This document shows, one piece after another, positions 35,425-45,995 of a stretch of 64,000 bases of DNA. The stretch's first letter is position 1; the number at the start of each line of letters is the position of its first letter. Both the position numbers and the translations under genes were made by a program. The DNA is from Spirometra erinaceieuropaei (taxonomy: Eukaryota; Platyhelminthes; Cestoda; Diphyllobothriidea; Diphyllobothriidae): NCBI GenBank assembly GCA_902702965.1, contig CACRXP010000669.1, positions 37,208 through 101,207 of the forward strand, given 5' to 3'. The notes under the pieces are model-generated. The model was not told the DNA's origin. It saw only the letters and a program-made list of their open reading frames with translations, and did not search any database.

Positions 35425-35652
35425 GCTTACAATGGAAAACCCTAAAGTGCACTCACATTTATAATTCTCCTCATTAAAACAGACTACTTTTACACATTGA
35501 AGATTTTAAAATAACTATGCAAGATTAAATAACACATCAATTAAACGGACACCCAAGGCAGCTAAAGTAGGAATATATTAAGGCAAAAATAATAAACAGA
35601 TTTTTGCGGTGCACATTTTTCGAGGTTGCGTAGCCGGTCTTTTGTTTGAAGT
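35425..35652. other. Spacer, nothing recognised
   Basis: AT-rich single-copy-looking DNA between the fold-back element and the AT repeat. Confidence 0.4.
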
Positions 35653-35925
35653 ATAAATATAATATAATATAATAATATATAATATATATAATATATAATC
35701 TAATATAATATACAATATATTATATATATAATATATTATATATTTTATATTATATATATTATATATATAATATATATATATAGATATATAATATATAATC
35801 TATATGATATATATAATATCTATTATATTATATATATTATATATATATTATATATTATATATATAATATATTATATATATTATATTATATATATTATATA
35901 TAATAATATAATATATAATATATTT
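35653..35925. repeat. (TA)n-rich simple repeat, ~270 bp
   Basis: Almost exclusively A and T in ATATA/TAATATA patterns, highly self-complementary and able to extrude a long cruciform. Assembly length is unreliable in such arrays. Confidence 0.95.
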
Positions 35926-36121
35926 TTAAAATGTATCTAATAAAATAGTTCTTGTTCGACTGACTTCTGCGTCACCGACTGGACTAGCCCATCTTGGCAC
36001 ATATCTTAATAAACCTTTGATGCACGACACTATGTAATCAGATAATTCGATGTCTATCATTGCCAGGAGAACATAAAAACTAGAAAAATAATCCCATTTC
36101 TTTAATAAGCGAGACGCTGTG

Positions 36122-37112
36122 TACTGTAGGTGGCCTTATTCATAAAATGTCGACCGTGATTTCGAAATGCGTATTCATTTTCAAAAGATTAATTAAATAG
36201 GGTTGTAAAACTAGTCAGCCTGCAACATAATTCTCATATATGTCAGTTAACTCAGGATGCTGGCTTTCGAATGAAGTTCCGTCCGTCTTCATGCAAAAAC
36301 GGCACTGTACAAATGACGGCTTAATTAACATAAATTGTTCTCGTTGATTTTTGGTTTCCTTAAAAAAATTAATGGTAGTTCATGGAAAACATGCATAAAA
36401 ATATTCATTTTTTTGCTCATTAGGTAGATGATTATATTTTAATCTTATACTCGAAAGAAAGTTATAATACGGTTTTCAAAAACCTTATCAGTTCCCAAAT
36501 AATTTTGAACCCGCTCTTCCGTAACACTTGAATACAGGGTTTCAAAACTACAAGCCGTGTATTTTCCGCATACGGAAAATCACACATTTCTCTACGATAT
36601 TCAAAGTAGATCAAATGGGGTTCAAAAAATTTAACAGTGGATTTGATGCATATTGTTAACTTTACAAGCCATATAGGTAAATGCAGATACATAACGATTT
36701 ATGATCGGTCATTTCACGGTATATAAAAGTCCCACAATTAGAAACGTTTTTAAAACCAACTTATATCCTTCCATTGGGTATAAACTTGAAAGAAGACGTA
36801 ATTATCTACCAAATGAGCAAAAGCATGAATATTTTTACGCAATTTTTCTAAGAAATATAATTGGATTTTTAGGGACATCGAAAGTCAATGAGGAGAATTT
36901 ATGCTACGAAAGTTATCATTTTTACGGAGTGTAGTTTTTGCATGCAACTTGAAGGAAGTTCATTCAAAAGCCGGCATCCTAAGGTAACTGAAATATTATA
37001 GAAGTACGTTGCATACTGCCTAGTTCTACAACCCTACTTAAATAATCATTTCGAAACGAAAACACATTTCGGAATTGCGGATGATATTTCGTGAGTTAGC
37101 ACACATACTGTA
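36122..37112 (+). mobile_element. Fold-back element, subfamily B, complete
   Basis: Left tip TACTGTAGGTGGCCTTATTC (36122-36142 region), right tip GTTAGCACACATACTGTA ending 37112. The centre ('aacccgctcttccgtaacac') matches the 6.6-kb and 57.5-kb copies. Internal 76-77 codon frames on opposite strands come from the mirrored arms. Length 991 bp. Confidence 0.8.
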
Positions 37113-38939
37113 CAACTTGGATACCCAACTCATTCTCCCTTGTTCAACGACCAGAGGTAACGGTTATGACAACAAAATTTACAAATTATCCATTCAAAGA
37201 GGTATTCCCATGGGACACTTAAACTCGAAAAGAGATATTTCCATTGCTCTGGCCTTCCAGACAGTAAAGCCAACAATGTAGGGGGCAATTGTGTGTGTAG
37301 AAACATCTCCTTATACTAAAAGACGGACGAGAACAGCAAGTGAAATCATTTGCGACTGCAGTATTTTCCAAAAATCAACGTACAACCTGCGCTAAAGTAG
37401 ACGTTGGTCAAACTGGGATATCCACCACCAGTAAACGTGAAGGTCACCGAGACAGCAAAGCACACCTTCAACTTCCACCAGATCACCGATTGCATGTTAC
37501 ATATGTGTTTGCTTGATATTTATTGTAACACAGATACCTTTGTGTAAATCTCCATTAAAGGACAGTTTTTTAGGCCACGAGCCTTGAAATTTGCCCAAAA
37601 TGACTTGGTCAAAAACCTACTTACATACAATCTGCAATCTGCCAAATTAATGAAGGCTAATATTTTTTTAACTAACACGGCTTATTTGCGTTAAGAGAAA
37701 GACAATCCGCGTTTTTTAGAAGCCCAAAGAATTGGTCAGAATTAATTATAAAATGGAGGCCATTCCTGTGAATTTACTGCAGAATCAACCATAAGCAAAC
37801 ATCTACGAGCAATTTTTTGGTGCAGCTAGTTTCTCTGGCATATTATTTGCTTTCTGAATGCCCTGTTACACTAATTCCTTATGGAACATGACGCTTTAGG
37901 GCCGTAAATCCTTCATGCCACATTAAAATAAGTCACGCTACGCCAGAGATTAGCAACGCAGCTCTAGACTGTGAAATTGTCCCCCCCCTTTTGGCTGCCT
38001 TTGGAGCAATTTAAAATTTGCCCCAGCACGGGTAGACACGTTCTCTTTTTACTCACCACAGCGGTAAAAGCCTTTTTGACGCCTAAAACTCCGCGGCATT
38101 GGGACATGCATATTTGGATAGTTGTGTGCAGATGAGTCTGGCAGCTAAAAGGTTATGGTGCGACATGCAGCTTAACACCCGCAATCTAAACGTGCTGTTG
38201 TGTGCTTAAAGGGGTCGTCAACTGAAGTCGGTATACTCCCAGCTGTTAAGAAATGAATGCGCCCACGTGATCATACATTTGACTGCCATCCGATTAAAAG
38301 CCTTAAAAACGCCCCTGCACGTAATACTGTTAGCTAGATAAATAAGCAGTATTACTTGCAGACTCTTAATTCTAAATTTATACCTCTTATTAAGCAGTAA
38401 TTAAAAACGGCGCCAGTGGAAGTAAGATCGCACTAACCAGCAAAGTAGCTATAAAAAGTGTTTATCTTGTGTATTTTCGGTAAAATTGGTAAGCGCTTTC
38501 ATTTTGTGAAGAATTCACAAAGATTACGCAAAACGGTAAAAACTCGAAAACCAAATTACCTTCTCACTTTAAAAATTGCACATGGTTAAATAAATGATAA
38601 AGAGGGGTCGACTATGGGAAACAATAACTTTTTTATAGGTAAATGTTGGACTGCATACTGATGATTGCCATTGCGATTAATATAAATATGCGTTGTTTTA
38701 CATGACATGGTTGTTCGTTTGCCCGCAAAACACAAATCCCTGTTTTACTGCAGTCTGCATATGTCGAAAAACAAATTTTAGAGTCAGCCCGGCATTTTAA
38801 ACTGTTGAGCTACTTCACATCATCGCAGACAGATATTCTGCGTCCTCATATCTGCAAAATATTATTGGCTCACATTTAGACATTTAAAAATAAAGGTCTT
38901 CAAGGGCTAACACATTTGCAAAAACTAGGAATTGTAGAA
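37113..38939. other. Intergenic DNA, nothing recognised
   Basis: 1.8 kb without a gene, known repeat or RNA. An 8-C run starts at 37981. A 68-codon frame overlaps the edge of the preceding element (37075-37281) and is not supported. Confidence 0.4.
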
Positions 38940-39350
38940 TGGTAATACCGACAAAGACGAGGGAGACTGAAATGTCCATTTCTGGTTTATCAGCCGTCAT
39001 CAGCCAGTCATACCCTGTCCCGAAGTGTACAACACTTACGGTTCGAACTCGAGACCTATAAGTTAAAAGTACAACGTCTCTAATAACTGATCCACGGGCC
39101 CGTTATCTTGTCGGTTTTAATCATGAATATACTATGATAGAGGGGGTTCCCACTGATTGTTTTTAAGTAACTCACTCGACCTGTTGTGCCTTGCGGACTC
39201 TCTATCGAGGTAAACCAGTATTCGCACAGAGGCGCATGATATACGCAGAATGGGCTCGAGAGAGGTCCCGTAAGGCACCACGGGAGGAATGAGTTCCATA
39301 GAAGATCGGTGAGTGTCTCTCGACCATAATAAGAATTGTGGTGGCAAAAC
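38940..39350. mobile_element. Two SINE modules in opposite orientation
   Basis: 38944-39125 is a minus-oriented SINE: 'gacaaagacgagggagactg', 'gccgtcatcagccagtcata', a B-box-like 'ggttcgaactcg' at about 39042 and the complement of the A-box region ('gatccacgggcccgttatct'). 39140-39350 carries the head module in plus orientation ('gttgtgccttgcggactctc', 'cacagaggcgcatgatatac'). The same pairing appears at 33.6-33.9 kb, so it may be a composite family. Confidence 0.6.
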
Positions 39351-40660
39351 CTTTTAAAATTACCAAGAATACCGGAGTTGGATGCTTTTATGCCTAAGAA
39401 GTCGTCTGCTCGAAGAGCTCTTTGTGAAAACTACTACGCTCTTACTCATCGGTTTTACAGCAGCCTCGCAGCTGCACGTTCCTATATTGGATCCTTTCAA
39501 TACCTTGCAAAATCTGCCGCATATTGAACGAAACCTGTAACTCTCCACAAAGAATACTTCTGTCATTGCAAGTGCCTTTATGAAGGACAGGTCTCGTTGT
39601 TTACCCCTGTGGGCATTAACATATTCTTTAAAACGTCACTAAGCATAATGAAACCATCGTTAAAGAGCATCAAACGGAATTTATTCCTCAAGAAAAAAAT
39701 CCAAAATAAGTTCATTTAGGTTTTCTGACAATAAAGTCAAATAAACGACGCAAAGTGACATCGCGATGGTTTTAGGAGATTTTATTTGCTTGAGGGCATT
39801 AGCTAAGACGCTCACAGTCGACTGCAAAACCATGATAAATTTCTGATCATCTGTGTAAATGGTTACCGAAACCTAGATGGACCGTTTTGCAACATGCATT
39901 GATTTTAACAGATACCAAAGACAATTCGGATTGTTAACAGTGTTCTTAGCAGTAGTAGAAAGTGTAGAAAACTGTGTTTTTTTCTATACAGGTTGACCGT
40001 TTACGTTTCCTCAGGTAATATGTTTTCAGCCATTTCAACTTCTGCGGAAATAGCGAGTAACATTGCAACATGGTTATAATACTTTCCAGAGATTGCCTAA
40101 ATACTGCGTCAGACTAACCAATGCACCATACGTAGCGTCTAGTACGACCGTCTAGAAATTGCCTGTTCCTTAATTAATTACCCAAATAAACAAAATATTC
40201 TAAAATGATTGCTCGAAAGGCGAAAAACAAATATACCAAGTAATACTTCTAGGTTAACTTTCGTCGTATGGTGTGATTGCAAAACTCCTGGAGACTATGA
40301 TCAGACAGGTAAAGTACTCGCGCTGATAACCTAAAATAGTGCAGACCGTTTTAAGAGGAGTTTGCAAGCCAAATGATTGGTTGAATTCGTTAACCAACGG
40401 ATGCATGAGTAAAAATCGGATTGGCTAAAAACAAGTAATCGAAAGCAGATGAGCGTGGTTTAACTGCTGATCCAAACTCCTCAAGAACATTTTCCAGTTC
40501 ATGTGCATCTGGACATGCCGTATGCCAGAGAGCAGCACACATGCAATCCAGGTAACCCATAGGCTTCTTTTGAACCCCGGATCTATTTCTTTCTCACAAT
40601 GGCGGAAGGTCTGTGTGTATCTTCATCTTCTAATTAAACAATACATGTTCTTTTTGCCAG
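39351..40660. other. Region upstream of the first detected exon
   Basis: A 63-codon plus frame (39336-39527) and a 68-codon minus frame (39360-39566) overlap; neither has convincing splice borders. The segment near 40095-40140 ('ctaaccaatgcaccatacgt') resembles 54085-54105 ('ataaccaatgcattgtatga'), hinting at a shared repeat. Any exon upstream of 40661 must end two bases into a codon. I did not find one with confidence. Confidence 0.3.
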
Positions 40661-40937
40661 AGGTCTAATGAATGGAAGGCATACCATCGCATCAAATGGA
40701 TTTCAGGAAACCGATCCAGTTATACCAGCCGATAAGATGTGCACCTGTAACTGCACTTGCAGACGACGCAAGAATCATCGAAGACCGCCAGGACTGACAT
40801 CTTCGAAGCCTTTTTCCCTGACTGCTGAAGATATCCAAGGTCCACCGCCCAAGGAGTTCGGTGTTCGCCCAATGGGTGGCCAGAAGTATGAAAACGACGA
40901 TGGAGTTGACCAAGTTAACTATCAACCTCTCGAAAAT
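40661..40937 (+). CDS. Host gene, first detected exon; product not recognised
   Basis: Internal exon. A pyrimidine tract ends in TTTTTGCCAG at 40660 and a GTGAGT donor follows AAAAT at 40938. The first base completes a codon begun in an unseen upstream exon; 92 full codons follow and the exon ends on a codon border. It contains an in-frame ATG at 40668 that could also be a start. The peptide has a cysteine- and basic-rich run, MCTCNCTCRRRKNHRRPP, then a Pro-rich stretch (GPPPKEF) and acidic YENDDGVDQ. The Cys/Arg cluster might suit membrane-proximal palmitoylation or metal binding, but no family was recognised. Introns on this strand all have phase 0, which supports the gene model. Confidence 0.7.
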
Positions 40938-42080
40938 GTGAGTCACTGAGAGCCGCGGTTGAATACATAACTAGGCAGGCCTGAAAGGGACATGTTTTTG
41001 AAAAGTACGCTATCACAGCTTAAATGAAACAACTTCAATTGATACTTGAAGCCACAAATATCATACTTTCCTCTACAGTAGTCATTTGTTAAGCAAGATC
41101 TGTAAAAACCGCAACTTCAATAGACGCAGATCCGTTGTATTTAGGATACTGATCCGTGTGTCTCGAGGTAAACTATGATTTTTTGGATCTACTAGCGCAA
41201 TGCCAAAAGGCTTACTTTCGTGTGTATTTTTTTCCTTCGTACTGGTAATTAACACCTTTATGAACTGAGGAATTACGTTTTCATAGTATAATATAAAAAG
41301 TGACGAATAGCAGGTGAACACGAGCAGCAGATCTTAATCCAATTTCTAACGACTGCAACGCGTCCTTAAAACTAGGCACGAATAATATGATTCTGCTTAA
41401 CAAACACCAAAGGGGATGTTCTTTAGACAAAATGTGCGCATCAATGTTGGTCTTTCAATTCAGCAAGCCGCTGTAAACAAACATTCCTGGAAAAGACTTA
41501 CACAGCATAGGCAACATTTTTGAGACGCTGAGCGAAGGTTATTTGTCCAAAATTAATTCAAAATGAAGGGAGGTAAAATGTGTTGAACGGAAAACATGTA
41601 ACACTTGACTGTAAATGCTGCTTTTAATTTCCTTAGAAAATGACTGCGAACTTGGAGTAGATCAGTGTACTAAAAAGATTGAACCGTGTAATATTAATAA
41701 GCTGCCGACAGACAGCTAGTAATATACTTTAGGGTTGGTTGATACCATAATAACAACGCAGAGAGTAGCCAAAAGCTCACACACGTGTGTTTCGTCGATA
41801 TTCTAAAGCAGCATGACCCAGCAGCGATAAGTTCGGCTCGTCAGTTGGTCACCCAGCATTCCCTGTCTGCAATCTGGTAAATACTCCAATTAAGAAATTG
41901 TTGCTTTCTAACTTCCGTAGAAATTAACCGCGAACTTGGAGAGGATTAGTAAACTTAAGGTCTATAGAAGTGGAAGACAAATTTAAAATGTGTCTGCCGC
42001 TATGTAGTTTAATAGTTCTCGGAATGTCCTTGCCCCTTTCCATTCTCTATTTTCATTTATGTTGAATGTCTTTCAAACAG
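40938..42080 (+). other. Intron (GT-AG, phase 0), 1143 bp
   Basis: Donor GTGAGT, acceptor TTTCAAACAG. It carries two partial, order-reversed pieces of the dispersed repeat at 30.6-30.97 kb in its 3' half; otherwise nothing was recognised. Confidence 0.7.
41620..41985 (+). repeat. Two partial copies of the 30.6-kb repeat inside an intron
   Basis: 41620-41745 corresponds to the second half of the 30.6-kb unit ('actgcgaacttggagtagat', 'gacagctagtaatat'). 41845-41985 corresponds to the first half ('cagcattccctgtctgc', 'accgcgaacttggagaggat', 'taaggtctata'). The 'gcgaacttggag' segment therefore occurs twice about 290 bp apart, consistent with a degenerate tandem array of the unit. Confidence 0.65.
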
Positions 42081-42218
42081 AATGCAACTGCGTCGGCAGA
42101 ACAACAGGAGGAGGACGAAACACGTCGAAGAGCGGAAAACATTCTGACAGCCCTCTCCGAACTCTCGCAACTGCGGTTCCGGGGTCAGGAACTGTCAAGA
42201 CTTATTGAAAGTCTGCAG
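42081..42218 (+). CDS. Host gene, second detected exon; coiled-coil-like
   Basis: 138 bp, exactly 46 codons, between acceptor TTTCAAACAG and donor CAG|GTAATA, phase 0 at both ends. The peptide is acidic, then helix-forming: EQQEEDETRRRAENIL is followed by ALSELSQLRFRGQELSRLIE, with Leu/Ile spaced in heptad fashion. That is typical of a short coiled coil (inference). It joins in frame to exons on both sides. Skipping it would keep the frame, so it could be an alternative cassette. Confidence 0.75.
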
Positions 42219-43826
42219 GTAATACAACGGTATTTTTTTGAGAAGGTACTATGACACATTGCGGTAAACAAAATATGCCATGTTTGATTTATTCGGACAA
42301 AATGATCACGCTGTATGAGGACGGGAGAGAGACATCGCCTCATCAAGCAGACGTAATGAGACCACTCACCTACAGGCATTTCAATTATAGGACAGGATTT
42401 AAGCGGTAAACAGACTTTCGCAAATATGGAAAAGTAGCGAGGTTTATTTTGCGATACTCTGAGAGCAATTGTCCGTTAAACAGCCGGATATATGTTTCAC
42501 CGCACTTCGCCAGCATTGTCGAGACAGCTGTTCCTTCTTTGTATCTGCCATATGCTGTTGTACATTGAACAACTCACAATTCACAGGGTGATTTCAAGTA
42601 AGCAGGTCGTATAAAGAAGATACCTTGTAGAGGATAAGCGTTTAACAATATGGTTACTTCATATTTTATTGTAAAGAAAGAGAACGGTTTCACGACGTAC
42701 TCGTCTGCTAATCACTGTCGTTCGGGAATACGAACCTTAATGTACAGAGAACCTCCCCATCGTGAAGAGACATGTCTACATTTCTACAGGCCATCGGCAT
42801 CATTATACCTAGCAAAATTGACCTCGAAGATACTCGGTTGTGAATCAGATTTGGAAAAACATTAATTTAGATTCCTGAAACATCAAGCAGACCACTGCTA
42901 AATTGCCTCTTCTAATGCGCAGTGTGCTTTAAGGCGATTTTCTGGTCTTACAAAAAGTCGTTCTTCCATACATAACAAGTACTAAGAATTCGCAGGTGAA
43001 CTTAGATCTAAACAGAGTGGTTTTTAGACTGGTGGAAAACTAGAAGGAATTGCTGAACTAAAAGTACATACAGATCTCTGATCGTAAAATTGAGTTCTTC
43101 AAGTAGCTTGCGGCTACTTTATCGGTGTAACTGTGTGAGTTTTCTTGGTCGGCATTTCTGCAAATAGTGGTTAATGTGCTCAATTACCCGTCTTATTCGG
43201 CATAAGCGCGACTGTGACGATCCCACTGTTTGACTTATTTTGACGATTTTAAAGCTAAGAGTGCCTAACTGTTAACCAAATGCCGCGTCTGACGACTATA
43301 TCTCTAGAATATGCGGCCCATCTGCTTACTTCTTAAGTCTACTGTCAACATACTCTCGACATCTAAAAGGCGATTTTATTATAAATGTTTGCGTTATGTC
43401 ACATACGTTTCCGACTTCTGCCTATGTAGCATTCATCGGGTTTGCTAAAAGCCCTTCAGTCACTGCCGTTTTATTGCATCTCTTAGTATAAGATAGGAAT
43501 GTTCATTGTAAGATGCCGCAACGATAAATCTTACTATATTTTCGAAAAGAAAGTCGAAGTTACAACTTCTGACTCGTTTAGTTATTAGCAACTAATCACA
43601 CACCCATGACAGTGTCGAGGTAGCTTCATATTCAAATGACTTTAAATGCTCCTGACGGAGATTGCCAGGAGATAAACTATGCTTCTATTGATAGATTCTT
43701 GATTAGAGGCCCGACAGCTATGTGATCAAGATTAGCATATGACTTGTTAAAGATAATCACATAGGTCACAAGCTATTATCCAAGTTTTTGTATCCCACGG
43801 GCATTTCTTTTGCAGCACTGGTTTCT
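42219..43826 (+). other. Intron, 5' part, nothing recognised
   Basis: First half of the 3165-bp phase-0 intron 42219-45383. Short frames (42650-42865 plus; 42185-42379 minus) have no support. No mobile element was recognised here. Confidence 0.5.
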
Positions 43827-44202
43827 TTATTCTGCCTGGACATCTGCGAGCATTTTATGAGGGAATAAGCTTGATCCTCCGGCACCTTCTTCATACAACT
43901 GCCCACGTTTGGATCGATTAATTGGCTGCTGTATCCTTTGAACGTAGAAATAATCTACAAGCCATGAGGAAATACACCCTGCCATTGAGTACATTCTGGA
44001 AAATTTACCTGCGCCATTAACGGACATGGCTACGTAGGCAAGGCCGATTAGTGTCTTTAAACCGGCAATAATTGTCTACCGAAAAGGACATATCGACGGC
44101 ATTATAGTCTGTTGTACGAGTTAAGCAGAAAACTGCGTCCTGTGTGCTGGCACTGCATCCGGCGAATTGATCCTTTTGTACCGAACGACTGACGCAATAC
44201 AC
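43827..44202 (-). pseudogene. Coding-looking minus-strand block with a frameshift, inside the intron
   Basis: Two open frames overlap on the minus strand. One runs 44202-44017 (STQDAVFCLTRTTDYNAVD segment). The other is open from 44075 to 43827 (LIGLAYVAMSVNGAGKF, then VDYFYVQRIQQPINRSKRG, stop at 43827). A single frameshift near 44080 would join them into about 125 codons with a hydrophobic central part, as in a membrane protein. No ATG begins the block; a 'gtattag' acceptor-like site precedes it. It could be a decayed gene fragment, a real small exon pair or chance. Family not recognised. Confidence 0.35.
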
Positions 44203-44812
44203 TAATACTCATATAGACCTCCAAGTACTAGCCTATAACATGGTACGACTGATAACCTTCACGTGATCCGCGTTTGCATTGGGCTGCCATTCAGCCAAAA
44301 ACCCCGACGATGCAGCGAAAAAGAGTCAGGTAACAATGTGTTACACATGCAGCCGTTCTAGAATGAGGACGGTGTCGGTCGATGGGGTTATCAAGTTAAA
44401 ATACCAGAATGGATTGTCTGATCATACGAGGTGGTAAACTTCATGCTACCCGCGATCTACACAGCAATTTTCATCCTGAATGCGCATGCTAAAAGTGAAT
44501 AAAAACGTAGGAGTTTCGAATTGTCATGTATAGTAAAGTGCTCAGTGCGGCACTTACAAGATGCGTGTTTCTCACGGAACTTGGTTATCTTGTCAGACCG
44601 CTTTTAAAAGTGACGACATGGTCACAAGATTTTCAAAAACTGTAGGTAAAGTTAGGGTGTGTTGCTCCCTTGGGCAGTTTTTCAAAAATGTGTATTCTAA
44701 TCTCGGCAGATCTGGTTCGGTCCAAAGGCAAAACGGGTCGAGTGAGTCCCGTAGTGCGGTCGGCAAGCGCCCCTTACCATTGTACATACCCGATCGCAAC
44801 CAACAGTATAAC
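44203..44812. other. Intron interior, nothing recognised
   Basis: Overlapping frames only (44561-44869 plus; 44593-44820 minus). They run into the SINE that follows. Confidence 0.4.
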
Positions 44813-45030
44813 GAGCTCATGGCTCAGTGGCCAGTACGCTGGACTTCTAACCAACAGGTCGCCGAATAAAGCCCCAGAAATTGTAAACCCCGGGGTTACG
44901 TATGCCTGGATGACGACAACGAATAAATTGCAAATGGCAATTCCAGTCCCCACTAGCTTTTTTGGCAAGGCTGCTCTGCGGTTTAAAATGATTCGTCTGA
45001 CAAATTCGTCAATAAGTCACTCGTTACGCG
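44813..45030 (+). mobile_element. tRNA-derived SINE with a tRNA-Arg(UCU)-like head
   Basis: The head 'gctcatggctcagtggccag' matches a tRNA D arm and A box. 'ggacttctaacca' is an anticodon arm with loop CTTCTAA and anticodon TCT (tRNA-Arg-like, with one base lost in the 3' stem). 'aggtcgccgaataaagcccc' is a decayed T arm and B box. The body ('tggatgacgacaacgaataa', 'ccagtccccactagcttt') matches the 34.8 and 56.0 kb SINEs. A tRNA gene is excluded because the acceptor and T arms do not pair. Confidence 0.7.
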
Positions 45031-45059
45031 GAGGTTGATTTTAACTAGCGTTATTGACG

Positions 45060-45310
45060 TCAAAGTTGTCCGGATCGGGATCAGGAATACGGTTGGATTT
45101 GGGGTAAGATTAAGGAGCTGAGTTATTCCTACGGCCGAGGCTGTCAAGCCTGGTATATAGTCTGCATTTGCGGTTGAGGCTAGAGCTGGGATTTAGAAAT
45201 GGGGTTTAAGGCTTTGGACTAGCGATAAACGGACCCAGGGTTTGGATTGCGCTTAGGATTGGGTTTTCGCTAAATGCTTATGGGTTGAGGGTCATGGTTG
45301 TCGTCAGGGT
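45060..45310 (+). repeat. G-rich degenerate TTAGGG-like stretch
   Basis: Recurrent decayed motifs such as GGATTTGGGG, GGGTTTAAGG, CAGGGTTTGG, TAGGATTGGG and GGGTTGAGGG follow the SINE. They resemble eroded telomere-type (TTAGGG)n repeats or a SINE-associated tail. No exact tandem array remains. It lies just upstream of the 45384 exon acceptor. Confidence 0.45.
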
Positions 45311-45383
45311 GTTAGTTAACCACGGTTTTCCCAGGAGTTTACCTACTGCACTCCTGCCCACTGTTGCAATTGTTCTTTTTAAG

Positions 45384-45995
45384 GAATCAAAGATTAACCT
45401 GCAAGAAAGACTCTCTTCGAGCTTTCAGAAAACAGCCAAATTCCAAATTGCCGGCGCCTACCGACAGCAGCCATTGCAGTTTCACCAGCTGGATTCAACA
45501 CGAACTCAACGGTCCGAAATGTCACCGACAGCACCACCGACATCTCCTTCCGCGGCATCAGCGTCCGGCAAACAGCCAACCTATTCGCCACGTCTCCAAA
45601 ACGCGATCAGACAGCCGGCAGGAATCTGTCCTGCCACTGGAAGCCTCAAACCCGAGTCCCCGGTGCCAGGCCTTATGGAGTCGCCGAGACTGCCTAATTT
45701 CGGCTCAGTGAGTATCCGCGAGCGCAAGGCGAGTCTATCGGAGAAGCGACAAAATCTCATTTCTGACGCCTTTATTGGTCGCATTCGGGAACGTATTCGT
45801 GAGCGACGGCAACATCAGGGCAAGGATCAGTGCCCAGATGTTGAGATGACGGCTGGGCGGTCAGTCATGCAAACACTGCACGCAAGTCCACGAGCCACGG
45901 ACCTGGTGCAGGACGCTTTGATCTCCGCGCCGCAGGGAGATAAGGGCTTGCCCTACCATCGACGATTTTCTTTGGTGGGAAACAACCCTCAGGCT
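45384..45995 (+). CDS. Host gene, large exon; Ser/Pro- and Arg-rich, product not recognised
   Basis: 612 bp, exactly 204 codons, no stop. The acceptor tract TTGTTCTTTTTAAG ends at 45383, the donor CT|GTAAGC is at 45996, and both borders are phase 0. An alternative acceptor, CTTTCAG at 45428, is also in frame and would remove 15 residues. The peptide starts helix-prone (ESKINLQERLSSSFQK), then has a low-complexity SPTAPPTSPSAASASGK tract and several Ser-Pro sites (TYSPRL, ESPRLPNF). A basic IRERIRERRQ helix follows. Two protein-kinase-A-type sites are visible, RKAS (45723-45734) and RRFS (45960-45971). The composition suits an intrinsically disordered, phosphorylated cytoplasmic or scaffold region (inference). 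No catalytic motif was seen. Confidence 0.8.

Noticed and set aside
44818..44880. Functional tRNA-Arg gene
   Set aside because: The acceptor stem does not pair, the T arm is decayed and the anticodon stem has lost a base; SINE body follows directly.
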